64,000 bases of DNA from an uncultured Prevotella sp. (GCA_900314935.1 OMXE01000004.1:167882-231881); one strand, 5' to 3'; positions 28,912 through 37,758 are shown, numbered from the stretch's first letter. Numbers and translations are program-made. The notes: generated by a model not told the origin, from the sequence alone.

Positions 28912-30192
28912 GTGAAAAGGTTTATAGGGATCTTGTTGTCGTTGCTTCCATTGCTGACAGAAGCGGAAGAGCTGGACACGCTGCACCACTGGAAGTTGGA
29001 GGTAAGCGCCATGCCCGGACGTGCCCTCGTGGCTGACAAATGGCAGTCGGAATGGCTAAAGGACAGAAACAATATGGCCTTCGACGCTAAGGTGAGCTTC
29101 CGGAAACTCCCGCAGGACAGTGATGCGTTCGCCAAAGACTACGGATACCCCGCTCTTTCAGTAGGTGTTCGGTGGCAGATGAACCACGGCGTCACCATGC
29201 ACAAGCCCCTCAGTGACTCGTGGCGTTACATCGAAGAAGTTGACTACGACTCGAAGATGGGAAACATCATCACCTTGTATGGTCAGTTCAACCGTCCTGT
29301 ATGGCAGAACAACCGGTGGCAGGTGGGGTATAATCTGGATTTCGGTGTAGGCTACAGTCATCGGAAATACAATGTGGAGAACGGTATTGACAATGAGATG
29401 ATCGGTGCCCGCTGGAACATCTTCTTCGGAATGGGAGCGAATGCGAGTTATCGTGTGGGAAAAAACTGGGGACTCTCTGGCGGCGTTCAGTTCTATCATC
29501 ACAGCAACGGCGCCATGAACCGTCCGAACAAAGGGGCTAATTTCCTTTCTCCTTATATCGGTGCCTTCGTGTTATGGGATGATGACAACAGAGCAGAAAA
29601 GTATCATACGGCTCAGGCATTAAGTCATAACAACAAGTCATCTAAGGAATACGGCTCACCGCTGTACCTGCAGTTCGACCTCTCCGTAGGTACGAGAACC
29701 CTATTGGAAGAATGGCTCTACACACAATTTGAGATAACGCCTGATAAGGAAGGTTACCGCAAGGCCGACTTCAAGAACTATATCACCTATTCGTTGCAGA
29801 CTGGTCTGATGTATCGCTATGCCCGCAGATGGGCTTCAGGCATCGGTACGGATATCTGTTATGGCAATTACCATAAACAGTTGGAGAAGTATAACAGCTA
29901 TATAGGAAACAAAGGCAAAATCAGTCCGTGGTCAGTAGGCATAGGCATCCGTCATGAGGCTTTCTACCACCGATTCTCATTAGCCATGAGCTTAGGCTAT
30001 TATGTTTATCGCAACATGGGTGAATGGGCCAAAGAACTGGAGAAACCCTATTATGAAAGAATCGGACTGTTCTACAATATTCCCGGAACAAAGATCAAGA
30101 TTGGCGGACAGGTGAAGGCGCATCTCACTAAGGCCGACCTTACCGAGTTCACCATCAGCATCCCCCTATCTTTTCACTCCTCTCCTTTCTGA
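28912..30192 (+). CDS. PagL-like acyloxyacyl hydrolase / lipid A deacylase homologue
   Basis: This 426-residue outer-membrane barrel protein starts with GTG at 28912, giving a short signal peptide (FIGILLSLLPLLTEA). The family hallmark is YHHSNGAMNRPNKGANF: His196 and Ser198 correspond to the catalytic His and Ser of PagL lipid A 3-O-deacylase. The position of the catalytic Glu (12 residues after the Ser) is Asn210 here. Alternating aromatic strands cover the rest, with a final strand (EFTISIPLSFHSSPF). It is longer than PagL itself. The 3' end overlaps the convergent PurF-like gene by 19 bases. Activity on lipid A or other lipids is inferred from the family. Confidence 0.8.
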   Translation: MKRFIGILLSLLPLLTEAEELDTLHHWKLEVSAMPGRALVADKWQSEWLKDRNNMAFDAKVSFRKLPQDSDAFAKDYGYPALSVGVRWQMNHGVTMHKPLSDSWRYIEEVDYDSKMGNIITLYGQFNRPVWQNNRWQVGYNLDFGVGYSHRKYNVENGIDNEMIGARWNIFFGMGANASYRVGKNWGLSGGVQFYHHSNGAMNRPNKGANFLSPYIGAFVLWDDDNRAEKYHTAQALSHNNKSSKEYGSPLYLQFDLSVGTRTLLEEWLYTQFEITPDKEGYRKADFKNYITYSLQTGLMYRYARRWASGIGTDICYGNYHKQLEKYNSYIGNKGKISPWSVGIGIRHEAFYHRFSLAMSLGYYVYRNMGEWAKELEKPYYERIGLFYNIPGTKIKIGGQVKAHLTKADLTEFTISIPLSFHSSPF

Positions 30193-31604
30193 TCCTGGAA
30201 GAAATAGCTGGAACCGTCGAAGCAATGGGTGCAGACCTTACACTTGGGTAAACCTATTGCATCAATCAAATTCTCTATCTTGTTGAATTTCACACTCGTA
30301 AGACCCAACCTGCGACCGATTTCCTCGACCATCTTTTGGTACTCTGGACTGTCGGTCTGTGCGTATTTATCAAGGTTCTTGTTCGCATCGCCTTCGAAGT
30401 CCTGTATGATACGACGGGTAATCAGTTCCAAGTCGCTCTTGGATGCTGTAAACCCAATGAAAGGACAGCCATAGACCAACGGTGGACAAGAGATACGGGC
30501 ATGTACTTCCTTAGCACCATACTCGAAAAACATCTTGACATTATCACGCAGCTGCGTACCACGAACGATGGAGTCGTCGCAGAAGACCACACGCTGTCCC
30601 TGCATCAACTCCCTGTTAGGAATCAGTTTCATCTTCGCCACAAGGTTTCTGCGACTCTGGTTTCCGGGAGTAAAGCTACGGGGCCAGGTAGGCGTATATT
30701 TCAGAACGGCTCTCTTATACGGAATCTTATGACCCACCGCATATCCTAAAGCGGTTCCTACACCACTGTCAGGAATACCGCAGACACAATCGGCCTCGGT
30801 GTTGTCTTCCTCTCCCATCACCTTTCCTACCTTCTCACGGAAATCCTCTGTGTTGATTCCCTCATAATCACTGGCAGGGAAGCCATAGTACACCCAAAGG
30901 AACGAACAGATCTGCTCACGTTTGAACGGCTGCTGAAGTACCTCTACCCCATCAGCCCGTAAACGGATAATCTCACCAGGACCAAGGTCGCGAACGGGTG
31001 TATAGTCAAGGTTTGGCAGACTGGTGGTTTCGGTTGTCACCGCATAGCCATCCTCCTTCTTGCCAATCACAATAGGTGTTCTTCCTAACGCATCACGGGC
31101 AGCGATGATACCATCATCGGTGAGGATCAGCATGGAACAGGAACCTTTCACCTTCTGATAAACCAGGTTGATACCATCTTCGAACGTATCGCCCATATTG
31201 ATGAGCAGGGCGATGAGCTCCGTCTGGTTAATCGTGTTGGCACTCATCTCACTGAGATGCATGCGCTTTTCCATCAGTTCCTGGGCAATCTCACGAAGGT
31301 TGTTCACCTTCGCAACGGTAACCACAGCATATCTACCGAGATGTGAATTGATTAATATGGGTTGGGGATCCGTATCACTGATGACACCAATACCGCTATT
31401 TCCGGTAAAGTCATCCAGTTCCTTCTCAAAACGTGAACGGAAGTAATCCCTCTCCAGACTGTGAATGGAGCGCGAAAAGCCTTTATCCTGGTCGAAGGTT
31501 ACAAGACCAGCACGTTTTGTTCCTAAATGCGAATTGTAATCGGTTCCGTAAAACAAATCGTTTACGCAATCCTTCACCGATATTGTCCCGAAAAAACCAC
31601 CCAT
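30174..31604 (-). CDS. Amidophosphoribosyltransferase-like protein lacking the N-terminal nucleophile Cys
   Basis: This 476-residue protein has the two PurF domains: an Ntn glutamine-amidotransferase-like N-terminal half (TDYNSHLGTKRAGLVTF, GNSGIGVISDTDPQPIL) and a C-terminal PRPP-binding half with the loop VVFCDDSIVRGTQ. In PurF the second residue is the catalytic Cys; here the chain begins MGGFFGTIS, so the nucleophile is Gly. The C-terminus carries a C-x2-C-x2-C cluster (CKVCTHC). It is therefore probably not a normal glutamine-dependent PurF; similar paralogs occur in Bacteroidales next to a true PurF elsewhere. A TACCTTTG box is at 31631-31638. Function is uncertain. Confidence 0.85.
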   Translation of the reverse strand: MGGFFGTISVKDCVNDLFYGTDYNSHLGTKRAGLVTFDQDKGFSRSIHSLERDYFRSRFEKELDDFTGNSGIGVISDTDPQPILINSHLGRYAVVTVAKVNNLREIAQELMEKRMHLSEMSANTINQTELIALLINMGDTFEDGINLVYQKVKGSCSMLILTDDGIIAARDALGRTPIVIGKKEDGYAVTTETTSLPNLDYTPVRDLGPGEIIRLRADGVEVLQQPFKREQICSFLWVYYGFPASDYEGINTEDFREKVGKVMGEEDNTEADCVCGIPDSGVGTALGYAVGHKIPYKRAVLKYTPTWPRSFTPGNQSRRNLVAKMKLIPNRELMQGQRVVFCDDSIVRGTQLRDNVKMFFEYGAKEVHARISCPPLVYGCPFIGFTASKSDLELITRRIIQDFEGDANKNLDKYAQTDSPEYQKMVEEIGRRLGLTSVKFNKIENLIDAIGLPKCKVCTHCFDGSSYFFQDQKGEE

Positions 31605-31630
31605 ATGTGTATATTAATCTTTTGAGAGTG

Positions 31631-31638
31631 CAAAGGTA
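31631..31638 (-). promoter_or_regulatory. -7 box for the PurF-like gene
   Basis: CAAAGGTA on the plus strand is TACCTTTG on the transcribed strand, 26 bases before the ATG; TTTG lies 19 bases further upstream. Confidence 0.6.
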
Positions 31639-31668
31639 ATAATTAGCGAGCAAAATGCAAAAAGAAAT

Positions 31669-32634
31669 TCATTCTTTTTTTCTTCTATGTTGCCACAGTT
31701 CCCAACTGTTCACTATATTCTGCCAAAGAATATAACAACCCGGTCCAACCGAGGCAACAGGGTTCAAATAGGTATAGGCAATCCAGATGGCAAAAGCCGT
31801 GTTCTTCTGTCCTAAAGCCTGACCGGCCTCGATGGTTGAATGAAAGAAACGCCCAACAGATTTGCCCACCATAAACTGTAAGAAACAAAGTAAGAGAGAG
31901 ACAGCGGCAATCAGTAACAGTAAGATGACTGGCGAATGACTGTTCACGATATTCTTCACGGTCGTTCCCGTTACAATAGCCAAGGAGATACCCCAGAAGT
32001 AGAAACCCAGATCAGGAATACTGATGATGCGCCGATGGAGTCTGTGCATGTGGTGTTTAACGAACCATCCCATGAGGAGAGGCACCACCAGGATGAGCGC
32101 CACTCGTTGGAGAATGATCCAGAAGGCAGTGAGGAACGAGATATGTGCGCTCTTCTCCACCAAGGGGAATACAATGGGAATCATCAGTGCCGTAACGAAG
32201 TTCGACAGGAAGGTGAAGGTAGTCATGGAATTCAGGTTCCCTCCCAGCTTCGTCGTGACAACGGCTGCAGCTGCTGCACAAGGAGCGATGACGCAGCATA
32301 GGATTCCCTCCCACATGATCTTCGTATTCGTATCATTGGGATCAGTGGCAAACAAGATGATGCCGACGATGATCAGCACGAAGAGTATCTGAAACAGTGA
32401 GATCCAGAAATGCCATGGTTCCAGACGCATCTGATGGAAATCCACCTTACAGAACGTCACGAACAGAATCAGGAACATGAACAGCGGCAGGATCTCATCG
32501 AAGATAGGCTCAAAGAACCTGCTCGCCTCCTCCAGTTCCGGTGTGAAGGCAAAGAGGAAATACAACAACGTTCCCAGTCCCATGGAGACAGGTAACGTCC
32601 AGTTTTTCAGAAATCTGACAATCGTTTTTACCAT
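31669..32634 (-). CDS. BASS-family (bile acid:sodium symporter-like) transporter
   Basis: This 321-residue inner-membrane protein has about ten hydrophobic helices. Family evidence: FDEILPLFMFLILFVTFCKV near the start, APCAAAAAVVTTKLGGN in the first repeat and EAGQALGQKNTAFAIWIAY in the second, which correspond to the crossing helices of BASS transporters. I chose the ATG at 32634, since the longer frame starts inside the upstream terminator. Substrate is unknown; relatives move organic anions with sodium. No promoter box is obvious in the short gap upstream. Confidence 0.82.
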   Translation of the reverse strand: MVKTIVRFLKNWTLPVSMGLGTLLYFLFAFTPELEEASRFFEPIFDEILPLFMFLILFVTFCKVDFHQMRLEPWHFWISLFQILFVLIIVGIILFATDPNDTNTKIMWEGILCCVIAPCAAAAAVVTTKLGGNLNSMTTFTFLSNFVTALMIPIVFPLVEKSAHISFLTAFWIILQRVALILVVPLLMGWFVKHHMHRLHRRIISIPDLGFYFWGISLAIVTGTTVKNIVNSHSPVILLLLIAAVSLLLCFLQFMVGKSVGRFFHSTIEAGQALGQKNTAFAIWIAYTYLNPVASVGPGCYILWQNIVNSWELWQHRRKKE

Positions 32635-32641
32635 AACAAAG

Positions 32642-32671
32642 AAAAAGGACACGGGCCATACCCATGTCCTT
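32642..32671 (-). terminator. Terminator of the pheT-yebC-TSCPD operon
   Basis: AAGGACA (32645-32651) pairs with TGTCCTT (32665-32671), with an inner GGG/CCC pair; on the minus strand TTTTTC follows. It argues against a transporter start inside this stretch. Confidence 0.78.
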
Positions 32672-32676
32672 ATAGT

Positions 32677-32925
32677 TTATTCTGCCTGTTCCAAGGCTCT
32701 TACCAGCTGGTCAGGACAGCTTGTATTCTTATATCCGCAGCGAATACCTCCAAGACGCTCCTTCACCTCTTCCACCTTCATTCCTTCAACAAGGCGAGAT
32801 ACTCCCTGCAGGTTTCCGTTGCAGCCCCCCAGGAACTGCACATTCCTCACACGGTTCTCGTCATCGATGTCGAGGTCGATCTGTTGGGAGCATGTACCAG
32901 AGGTTTGATAAACGATGTGCTTCAT
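32677..32925 (-). CDS. TSCPD domain protein (TIGR03905 type)
   Basis: This 82-residue protein matches the small stand-alone TSCPD family: GTCSQQIDLDID, FLGGCNGNLQGVSRLVEGM, IRCGYKNTSCPDQL. The Cys residues are the conserved ones of the family. TSCPD domains occur at the C-terminus of class II ribonucleotide reductases; the free form has no assigned reaction. Its start codon overlaps the yebC stop codon (TAATG), so translation is probably coupled to yebC. Confidence 0.85.
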   Translation of the reverse strand: MKHIVYQTSGTCSQQIDLDIDDENRVRNVQFLGGCNGNLQGVSRLVEGMKVEEVKERLGGIRCGYKNTSCPDQLVRALEQAE

Positions 32926-33656
32926 TAAACCTCCTCCGGCTTCATGTTCGTGTAAACCGTCTGCACATCATCGAAGTCCTCCAGGCGCTCCACCATCTTA
33001 TCAATGGTCTCACGCTGCTCGGCAGTCACATCCTTCAAGTCGTTGGGGATACGGGTGAACTCTGCACCCGTCACCTCGAAGCCGTTCTCCTCCAGATGTT
33101 TCTGGATAGCGCTGAAGCTCTGCGGGTCGCCGTAGATAGTGATACTGTTCTCTTCCTCATCCTCGTCAAACTCATCCTCCACACCATAGTCAATCAGGTC
33201 GAGAATCAGCTCGTCCATATCCAGATCATCCTTCTTCTTGAAGGTGAACACTGCCTTGTGGTCGAAGAGGAATGCCAGACTGCCCTGAGTACCCAGGTTA
33301 CCGTTGAACTTGTTGAATACTGAACGTACATCACCCACCGTACGAGTGGTGTTGTCGGTCAGTGTCTCTACGAAGATGGCGATTCCATGAGGACCGTATC
33401 CCTCATACGTTACTTCCTTGTAATCGCTTTGGTCCTTACCCATCGCATTCTTGATGGCACGCTCGATATTGTCCTTCGGCATGTTCTCGCGCTTGGCATT
33501 CGCGATGATAGCACGAAGAGTCGGATTCATGTCAGGATCAGGACCGCCAGCCTTTACTGCTATAGCAATCTGCTTTCCAATCTTTGTGAAAGTCTTGGCC
33601 ATGTGGCCCCATCTCTTTAATTTCGCTGCTTTGCGATATTCAAATGCTCTTCCCAT
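32925..33656 (-). CDS. yebC: YebC/PmpR/TACO1-family regulator
   Basis: This 243-residue protein has the full family pattern: KRWGHMAKTFTKIGKQIAIA, ANAKRENMPKDNIERAI, EGYGPHGIAIFVETLTDN, and an acidic middle (DEFDEDEEEN). YebC-type proteins act on translation elongation (relief of stalling at proline-rich sequences) and have been called transcription regulators. It starts 17 bases after pheT on the minus strand and is followed by the overlapping TSCPD gene. Identity is secure. Confidence 0.93.
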   Translation of the reverse strand: MGRAFEYRKAAKLKRWGHMAKTFTKIGKQIAIAVKAGGPDPDMNPTLRAIIANAKRENMPKDNIERAIKNAMGKDQSDYKEVTYEGYGPHGIAIFVETLTDNTTRTVGDVRSVFNKFNGNLGTQGSLAFLFDHKAVFTFKKKDDLDMDELILDLIDYGVEDEFDEDEEENSITIYGDPQSFSAIQKHLEENGFEVTGAEFTRIPNDLKDVTAEQRETIDKMVERLEDFDDVQTVYTNMKPEEV

Positions 33657-33673
33657 ATTTTAATAATTGAAAA

Positions 33674-36139
33674 TTATCTTAGCTCTGCGTTGAGCTGTTT
33701 CTTGATATTGGTGATGAGTTTCTGCATGATCGCATCGATCTGCTTGTCACCCATCGTCTTCTCCTCGTCCTGAAGGATGAAGTTCACAGCGTAGCTCTTC
33801 TTACCTGCAGGAAGGTTCTTACCCTCATAGACATCGAACAGCTCCACTTTCTTCAGCAGTTTCCTCTCCGTCTGGTAGGCAATCTGCTCAATGCGAGAGA
33901 ACTCCACTTCCTTGTCAATCAGCAATGCAAGGTCGCGACTCACGGCAGGATACTTACTGATCTCCGTGTAAGACACACTATTCTTACGAACAGCCTTTGT
34001 CAGGGCAGTCCAGTTCAAGTCGGCGAAATACACCTCGGCATCCACATCACAGCGCTTTGCCACCTTCTTGGATACGATACCCAGTTCACCCAGCAGCTTT
34101 CCGCCACGGTTCTCGATGACCATACCCTTAGACAGGATATCACCCTTGCTCTCCTTGAAGACAACAGCACCGATGGGCAGTCCGATACGACGCAGGATAT
34201 TCAGCACATATGCCTTCAGCTCGAAGAACGAGCTCTGCTCATCGGGATGAGCCCATGAACCTTCCACACGCTTACCAGTTACCCACAAGCCCAGATGAGT
34301 CTCCTCCTTGTAGGCGTTCATCGGGTTCTCTGCATCAGCCTTTTCAGGTGAATAGAAATAGGTGTTGCCGAACTCGAAGAACTTCAGGTTCGCACTCTTG
34401 CGGTTCACGTTATGTGCAATGCTCTCCAGACCGCCGAACAAGATGCTCAGGCGCATCACGTTCAGGTCGGAGCTCAGCGGATTCATGATTCTTACCAGGT
34501 TCTCTGTATTGAAGCTGTTCTCCAGTCCATCGTAGTAAGCAGCCTTGGTCAGCGAATTGTTCAGAATCTCATTGAAGCCGCATCCTACCAGCTGTTCACC
34601 GATCAGGTTCTCCAGCAGATGCTTCTGGTCCTCATCGCCCTTGTTCACAAGAGATGACTTCAGCTGTGTGGGAATCTCCACATTATTATATCCATACACG
34701 CGAAGGATATCCTCCACCACATCACAAGGACGCTGCACATCCACGCGGTATGCGGGAACAACTAGCTGCAGTCCTTCAGCATCCTCTTTCTCAATGCGCA
34801 TCTCCAGACTGGTCACGATGCTCTTGATGGTCTCCACCGGAATATCCTTACCCACCAACTGGTGCACATAGTCATACTTCAAGTCAACAGGGAAGTCGGG
34901 CAGCGGATTGGGATACACATCCTTGATCTGCATGCTCACCTTACCGTTAGCCAGCTCCTTACAAAGGATGGCAGCCTGTTGCAGTGCGTAGATGGTTCCG
35001 TTGGGATCAATACCACGCTCGAAGCGGAAGCTAGAATCGGTGCTCAGTCCATGACGACGGGCACTCTTGCGAATCCATGTGGGATGGAAGTAAGCACTCT
35101 CGAGCACCACGTTGGTGGTTGTCTCATATGTACCACTACCCTTTCCACCGAACACACCAGCTATACACATCGGCTCCTCCGCATTGCAGATGGCCAGATC
35201 CTTGTCAGACAAGCTGTGCTCCACACCGTCGAGTGTCACGAACTTCGTACCCTCGGGCATGGTCTTCACCACGATCTTATGACCGGTAACCATATCTGCA
35301 TCGAAGCAGTGGAGCGGCTGACCGTATGCCATCATGATGTAGTTGGTGATGTCCACGATATTGTTGATAGGACGAAGACCGATGGTGGTCAGCTTGTTCT
35401 TCAACCACTCCGGACTCTCCTTCACTTCACAATCAGTGATGCTTACACAAGCATAGCGCTTGCAAGCCTCCTCATTCTCGACCACCACCTCAATAGGCAG
35501 TGACTCGTTGTCAACGGCAAACTTACTGCAGTCAGGACGATGCAGGGATGTCTGATAACCGTTCTGCTTCAGCCATGCATAGAGGTCACGTGCCACACCC
35601 CAGTGTGAGAGGGCGTCAGCACGGTTGGCCGTGATATCCACCTCGATGAGCCAATCACTCTCCAGGTGATAGTATTCAGCAGCAGGAGTACCAACAACAG
35701 CATCCTCGGGCAGTACGATGATACCCTCATGACTTGTTCCCACGCCGATTTCATCCTCGGCACAGATCATACCGTTGCTCTCCACGCCACGCAGCTTACT
35801 CTTCTTGATCACGAACTCCTTGTCGCCATCATAGAGCACGCAGCCCAGATCAGCCACGATCACCTTCTGTCCTGCAGCCACGTTAGGCGCGCCACAAACA
35901 ATCTGTGAAGGTTCGCCCTTACCTAAGTCAACAGTGGTTACATGAAGATGATCAGAATTGGGGTGCATCTCACAGGTAAGCACCTTACCTACATACAATC
36001 CTTTGAGTCCTCCTTTAATGCTTTGTACCTCTTCCAGTGCGTCAACCTCCAGACCCTCGGAAGTCAGCGCATCGCACACTTCCTGCGGAGTCAGGTCAAA
36101 GTCAACATACTCTTTCAGCCATTTATATGAAATATTCAT
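33674..36139 (-). CDS. pheT: Phenylalanine--tRNA ligase beta subunit
   Basis: PheT forms the alpha2-beta2 PheRS with PheS (not in this window). The ATG at 36139 gives 821 residues beginning MNISYKWLKEYVDFDLTP, as in the family; the upstream in-frame codons would precede it without homology. Domains in order: EMAP/OB tRNA-binding domain (VGKVLTCEMHPNSDHLHV), B3/B4 editing domain (SPEWLKNKLTTIGLRPINNI), B5, core (LRVYGYNNVEIP onwards) and the C-terminal FDX-ACB anticodon domain (YPAVSRDLALLIDKEVEF). A promoter is at 36173-36204. It heads the operon pheT - yebC - TSCPD. Confidence 0.96.
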   Translation of the reverse strand: MNISYKWLKEYVDFDLTPQEVCDALTSEGLEVDALEEVQSIKGGLKGLYVGKVLTCEMHPNSDHLHVTTVDLGKGEPSQIVCGAPNVAAGQKVIVADLGCVLYDGDKEFVIKKSKLRGVESNGMICAEDEIGVGTSHEGIIVLPEDAVVGTPAAEYYHLESDWLIEVDITANRADALSHWGVARDLYAWLKQNGYQTSLHRPDCSKFAVDNESLPIEVVVENEEACKRYACVSITDCEVKESPEWLKNKLTTIGLRPINNIVDITNYIMMAYGQPLHCFDADMVTGHKIVVKTMPEGTKFVTLDGVEHSLSDKDLAICNAEEPMCIAGVFGGKGSGTYETTTNVVLESAYFHPTWIRKSARRHGLSTDSSFRFERGIDPNGTIYALQQAAILCKELANGKVSMQIKDVYPNPLPDFPVDLKYDYVHQLVGKDIPVETIKSIVTSLEMRIEKEDAEGLQLVVPAYRVDVQRPCDVVEDILRVYGYNNVEIPTQLKSSLVNKGDEDQKHLLENLIGEQLVGCGFNEILNNSLTKAAYYDGLENSFNTENLVRIMNPLSSDLNVMRLSILFGGLESIAHNVNRKSANLKFFEFGNTYFYSPEKADAENPMNAYKEETHLGLWVTGKRVEGSWAHPDEQSSFFELKAYVLNILRRIGLPIGAVVFKESKGDILSKGMVIENRGGKLLGELGIVSKKVAKRCDVDAEVYFADLNWTALTKAVRKNSVSYTEISKYPAVSRDLALLIDKEVEFSRIEQIAYQTERKLLKKVELFDVYEGKNLPAGKKSYAVNFILQDEEKTMGDKQIDAIMQKLITNIKKQLNAELR

Positions 36140-36172
36140 TGCAATGATTATTGATATTCTGTAAAACGGGTG

Positions 36173-36204
36173 CAAAGTTACGAAAAGTCGAGCGAAAAGC
36201 CAAA
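36173..36204 (-). promoter_or_regulatory. Promoter of the pheT operon
   Basis: On the minus strand TTTG, a 20-base spacer containing CTTTTCGCTC, then TAACTTTG (plus-strand CAAAGTTA at 36173-36180). The promoter of the HAD gene at 53518 has the same spacing and a very similar spacer. Confidence 0.72.
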
Positions 36205-36236
36205 TTTCTTCGCTTCTTTCTTATTGATTTAGCGCA

Positions 36237-37166
36237 CTATCGCACCCTAAGTTCATCCCCTATCCTCAACTCATAGTCAGGACTCAGCTTATTCATCTTA
36301 TACAGACTCTTCAGTCGGATACCATAATACTGGGCGATGGAATACATGCTCTCGCCTGCCTTGACGCGATGCGGACGTTTCTTATAGGATGCCTCGGCCT
36401 TTTTCTGTTTCTTCTTGAGCCAGATCATCTCGTTCTCTACAAGCGGTGAATTGTAGTCACGCTCATTATACTTGGCAATCTTCTTACCGCTGATGCCTAT
36501 CTCCTTACCGATTGACTTAAAGGTATCCCCTTTCCTTGCCTGAAGGAAATAGTTCTTATTATATATATGTATAGGATGTAAGAAGCCGTCCTGTCTATGT
36601 CCTGAATTCTGCGCCATGAACTTGTCGTAGCTCTTGGCACGGTCGTACTCATAGAGCTTGTACAGTTCAATCAGGTTGATCAGCATTGGTGCATAGTTCG
36701 GGTTCGTGGCATAGCCACACGCCTTCAGTCCGTGCGCCCATCCCTTGTAATCCGTGATGGAGAGAGAGAACAGCTGACTGTATCTCTTGTTCTTGGTCAG
36801 GAACTTACTATGGTCCTCATAACTCTCCTGTGCGTTATTATAAGCACGGAAGCACTCCTGTTTGGCATCATCATCCTTATGAACCGTCCTACCTGTCCAC
36901 CCATGACACTTTATACCGAAATGGTTATTCCCTTTCTTCACCAGTTCGCTGTTTCCAGCACCGCTTTCCAGGATACCTTGCGCCAATGTGATACTGGCAG
37001 GAATCTTGTTGCGCAGCATCTGCTCGATCGCCATGTCGCGATACTGGTCGATATATGTCTGGTAACGCTGGTTCCATTTCTGCTGCTGTGCAACAACAGA
37101 AACAGAGCCCGTCATGAGGAACAGGAACAGTATATTCCGTAAGCTGTAATTCGTGAACCGTATCAT
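36237..37166 (-). CDS. Glucosaminidase (GH73) with two LysM domains
   Basis: This 309-residue exported peptidoglycan hydrolase starts at the ATG at 37166 with a signal peptide (LRNILFLFLMTGSVSVVAQ). The GH73 domain follows: KIPASITLAQGILESGAGNS (catalytic Glu in LESG), NNHFGIKCHGWTG and LKACGYATNPNYA. Two LysM domains bind peptidoglycan: ARKGDTFKSIGKEIGISGKK and VKAGESMYSIAQYYGIRLKS. It lies downstream of the sigma-factor cluster but behind its terminator. Its -7 box (37173-37180) is only 6 bases before the ATG, suggesting a nearly leaderless mRNA, or a start further inside. Confidence 0.9.
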   Translation of the reverse strand: MIRFTNYSLRNILFLFLMTGSVSVVAQQQKWNQRYQTYIDQYRDMAIEQMLRNKIPASITLAQGILESGAGNSELVKKGNNHFGIKCHGWTGRTVHKDDDAKQECFRAYNNAQESYEDHSKFLTKNKRYSQLFSLSITDYKGWAHGLKACGYATNPNYAPMLINLIELYKLYEYDRAKSYDKFMAQNSGHRQDGFLHPIHIYNKNYFLQARKGDTFKSIGKEIGISGKKIAKYNERDYNSPLVENEMIWLKKKQKKAEASYKKRPHRVKAGESMYSIAQYYGIRLKSLYKMNKLSPDYELRIGDELRVR

Positions 37167-37172
37167 GAGTGA

Positions 37173-37180
37173 CAAAGGTA
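37173..37180 (-). promoter_or_regulatory. -7 box for the glucosaminidase gene, very close to the ATG
   Basis: CAAAGGTA on the plus strand is TACCTTTG on the transcribed strand; only 6 bases separate it from the ATG at 37166. Confidence 0.5.
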
Positions 37181-37198
37181 CGACAAAAACTGTATATA

Positions 37199-37230
37199 AC
37201 AAAAAAAATAACACAATTTCTTGTGTTATT
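37199..37230 (-). terminator. Terminator of the sigma-factor/envelope cluster
   Basis: A perfect 10-bp stem AATAACACAA/TTGTGTTATT with a 4-base loop; on the minus strand it runs into eight T. It follows the Spy-like gene by 15 bases. Confidence 0.88.
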
Positions 37231-37245
37231 CTTTTTATTCTTTGA

Positions 37246-37743
37246 TTATTTCCTTCCACTGTTTGTATTAGGTCTGGCGGGGAATTGTCCGTTCCTTCCA
37301 GGGGGTTGGGGATTTCTTCCTCCTACCCAGCGGAGAGACTGTCTATGGAAATTATCTTCCGCATTGATCACATCGAAGACCTTTGTGGCAGGAATGATCT
37401 TCAGGAACTTCTCGTGGTAAGTCTTCTGAATCTCTTTCACTTGCAGGTCGAGTTCATCCCGGCGAAGGATGACCTTCTTGCATTCCGCATTGTCTTTCGG
37501 TTTCATATAGCGGTAGCGGGCAGCCTGCGTATATACCGCACGCTGCTTGTTCATCATCTCCCGATATACCGGGAAGAAAGCAGCTGCCTCTTTCGGGGTC
37601 AGTCCTGCCTCCTTGGTGATGAACTGCTCGAGCTCTTTCTGGAAACGCTGCGGGTCGAATCTACCCGGTTGCTGTCCCCACTGTTGGGCATAGGCAGCAC
37701 AACTGAGCATCATCGTCACCCATAAGATCAATACCTTTCTCAT
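37246..37743 (-). CDS. Small periplasmic helical protein, Spy/CpxP-like
   Basis: This 165-residue protein starts at the ATG at 37743 with a signal peptide (LILWVTMMLSCAAYAQ). The mature part is helical: FDPQRFQKELEQFITKEAGL, TPKEAAAFFPVYREMMNKQR, then a long charged helix. The C-terminus is Pro/Asn/Arg-rich. The Leu-Thr-x-x-Glu helix pattern and size resemble Spy/CpxP-type periplasmic stress proteins; this is a resemblance, not a proven membership. It is third in the run sigma factor - putative anti-sigma - this gene, a common Bacteroidales arrangement. Confidence 0.72.
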   Translation of the reverse strand: MRKVLILWVTMMLSCAAYAQQWGQQPGRFDPQRFQKELEQFITKEAGLTPKEAAAFFPVYREMMNKQRAVYTQAARYRYMKPKDNAECKKVILRRDELDLQVKEIQKTYHEKFLKIIPATKVFDVINAEDNFHRQSLRWVGGRNPQPPGRNGQFPARPNTNSGRK

Positions 37744-37758
37744 CAAGTACTCCGTTTA

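Noticed and set aside
30174-31604. Naming the gene purF
   Set aside because: The catalytic Cys after the initiator Met is missing, so a normal PurF activity cannot be claimed.
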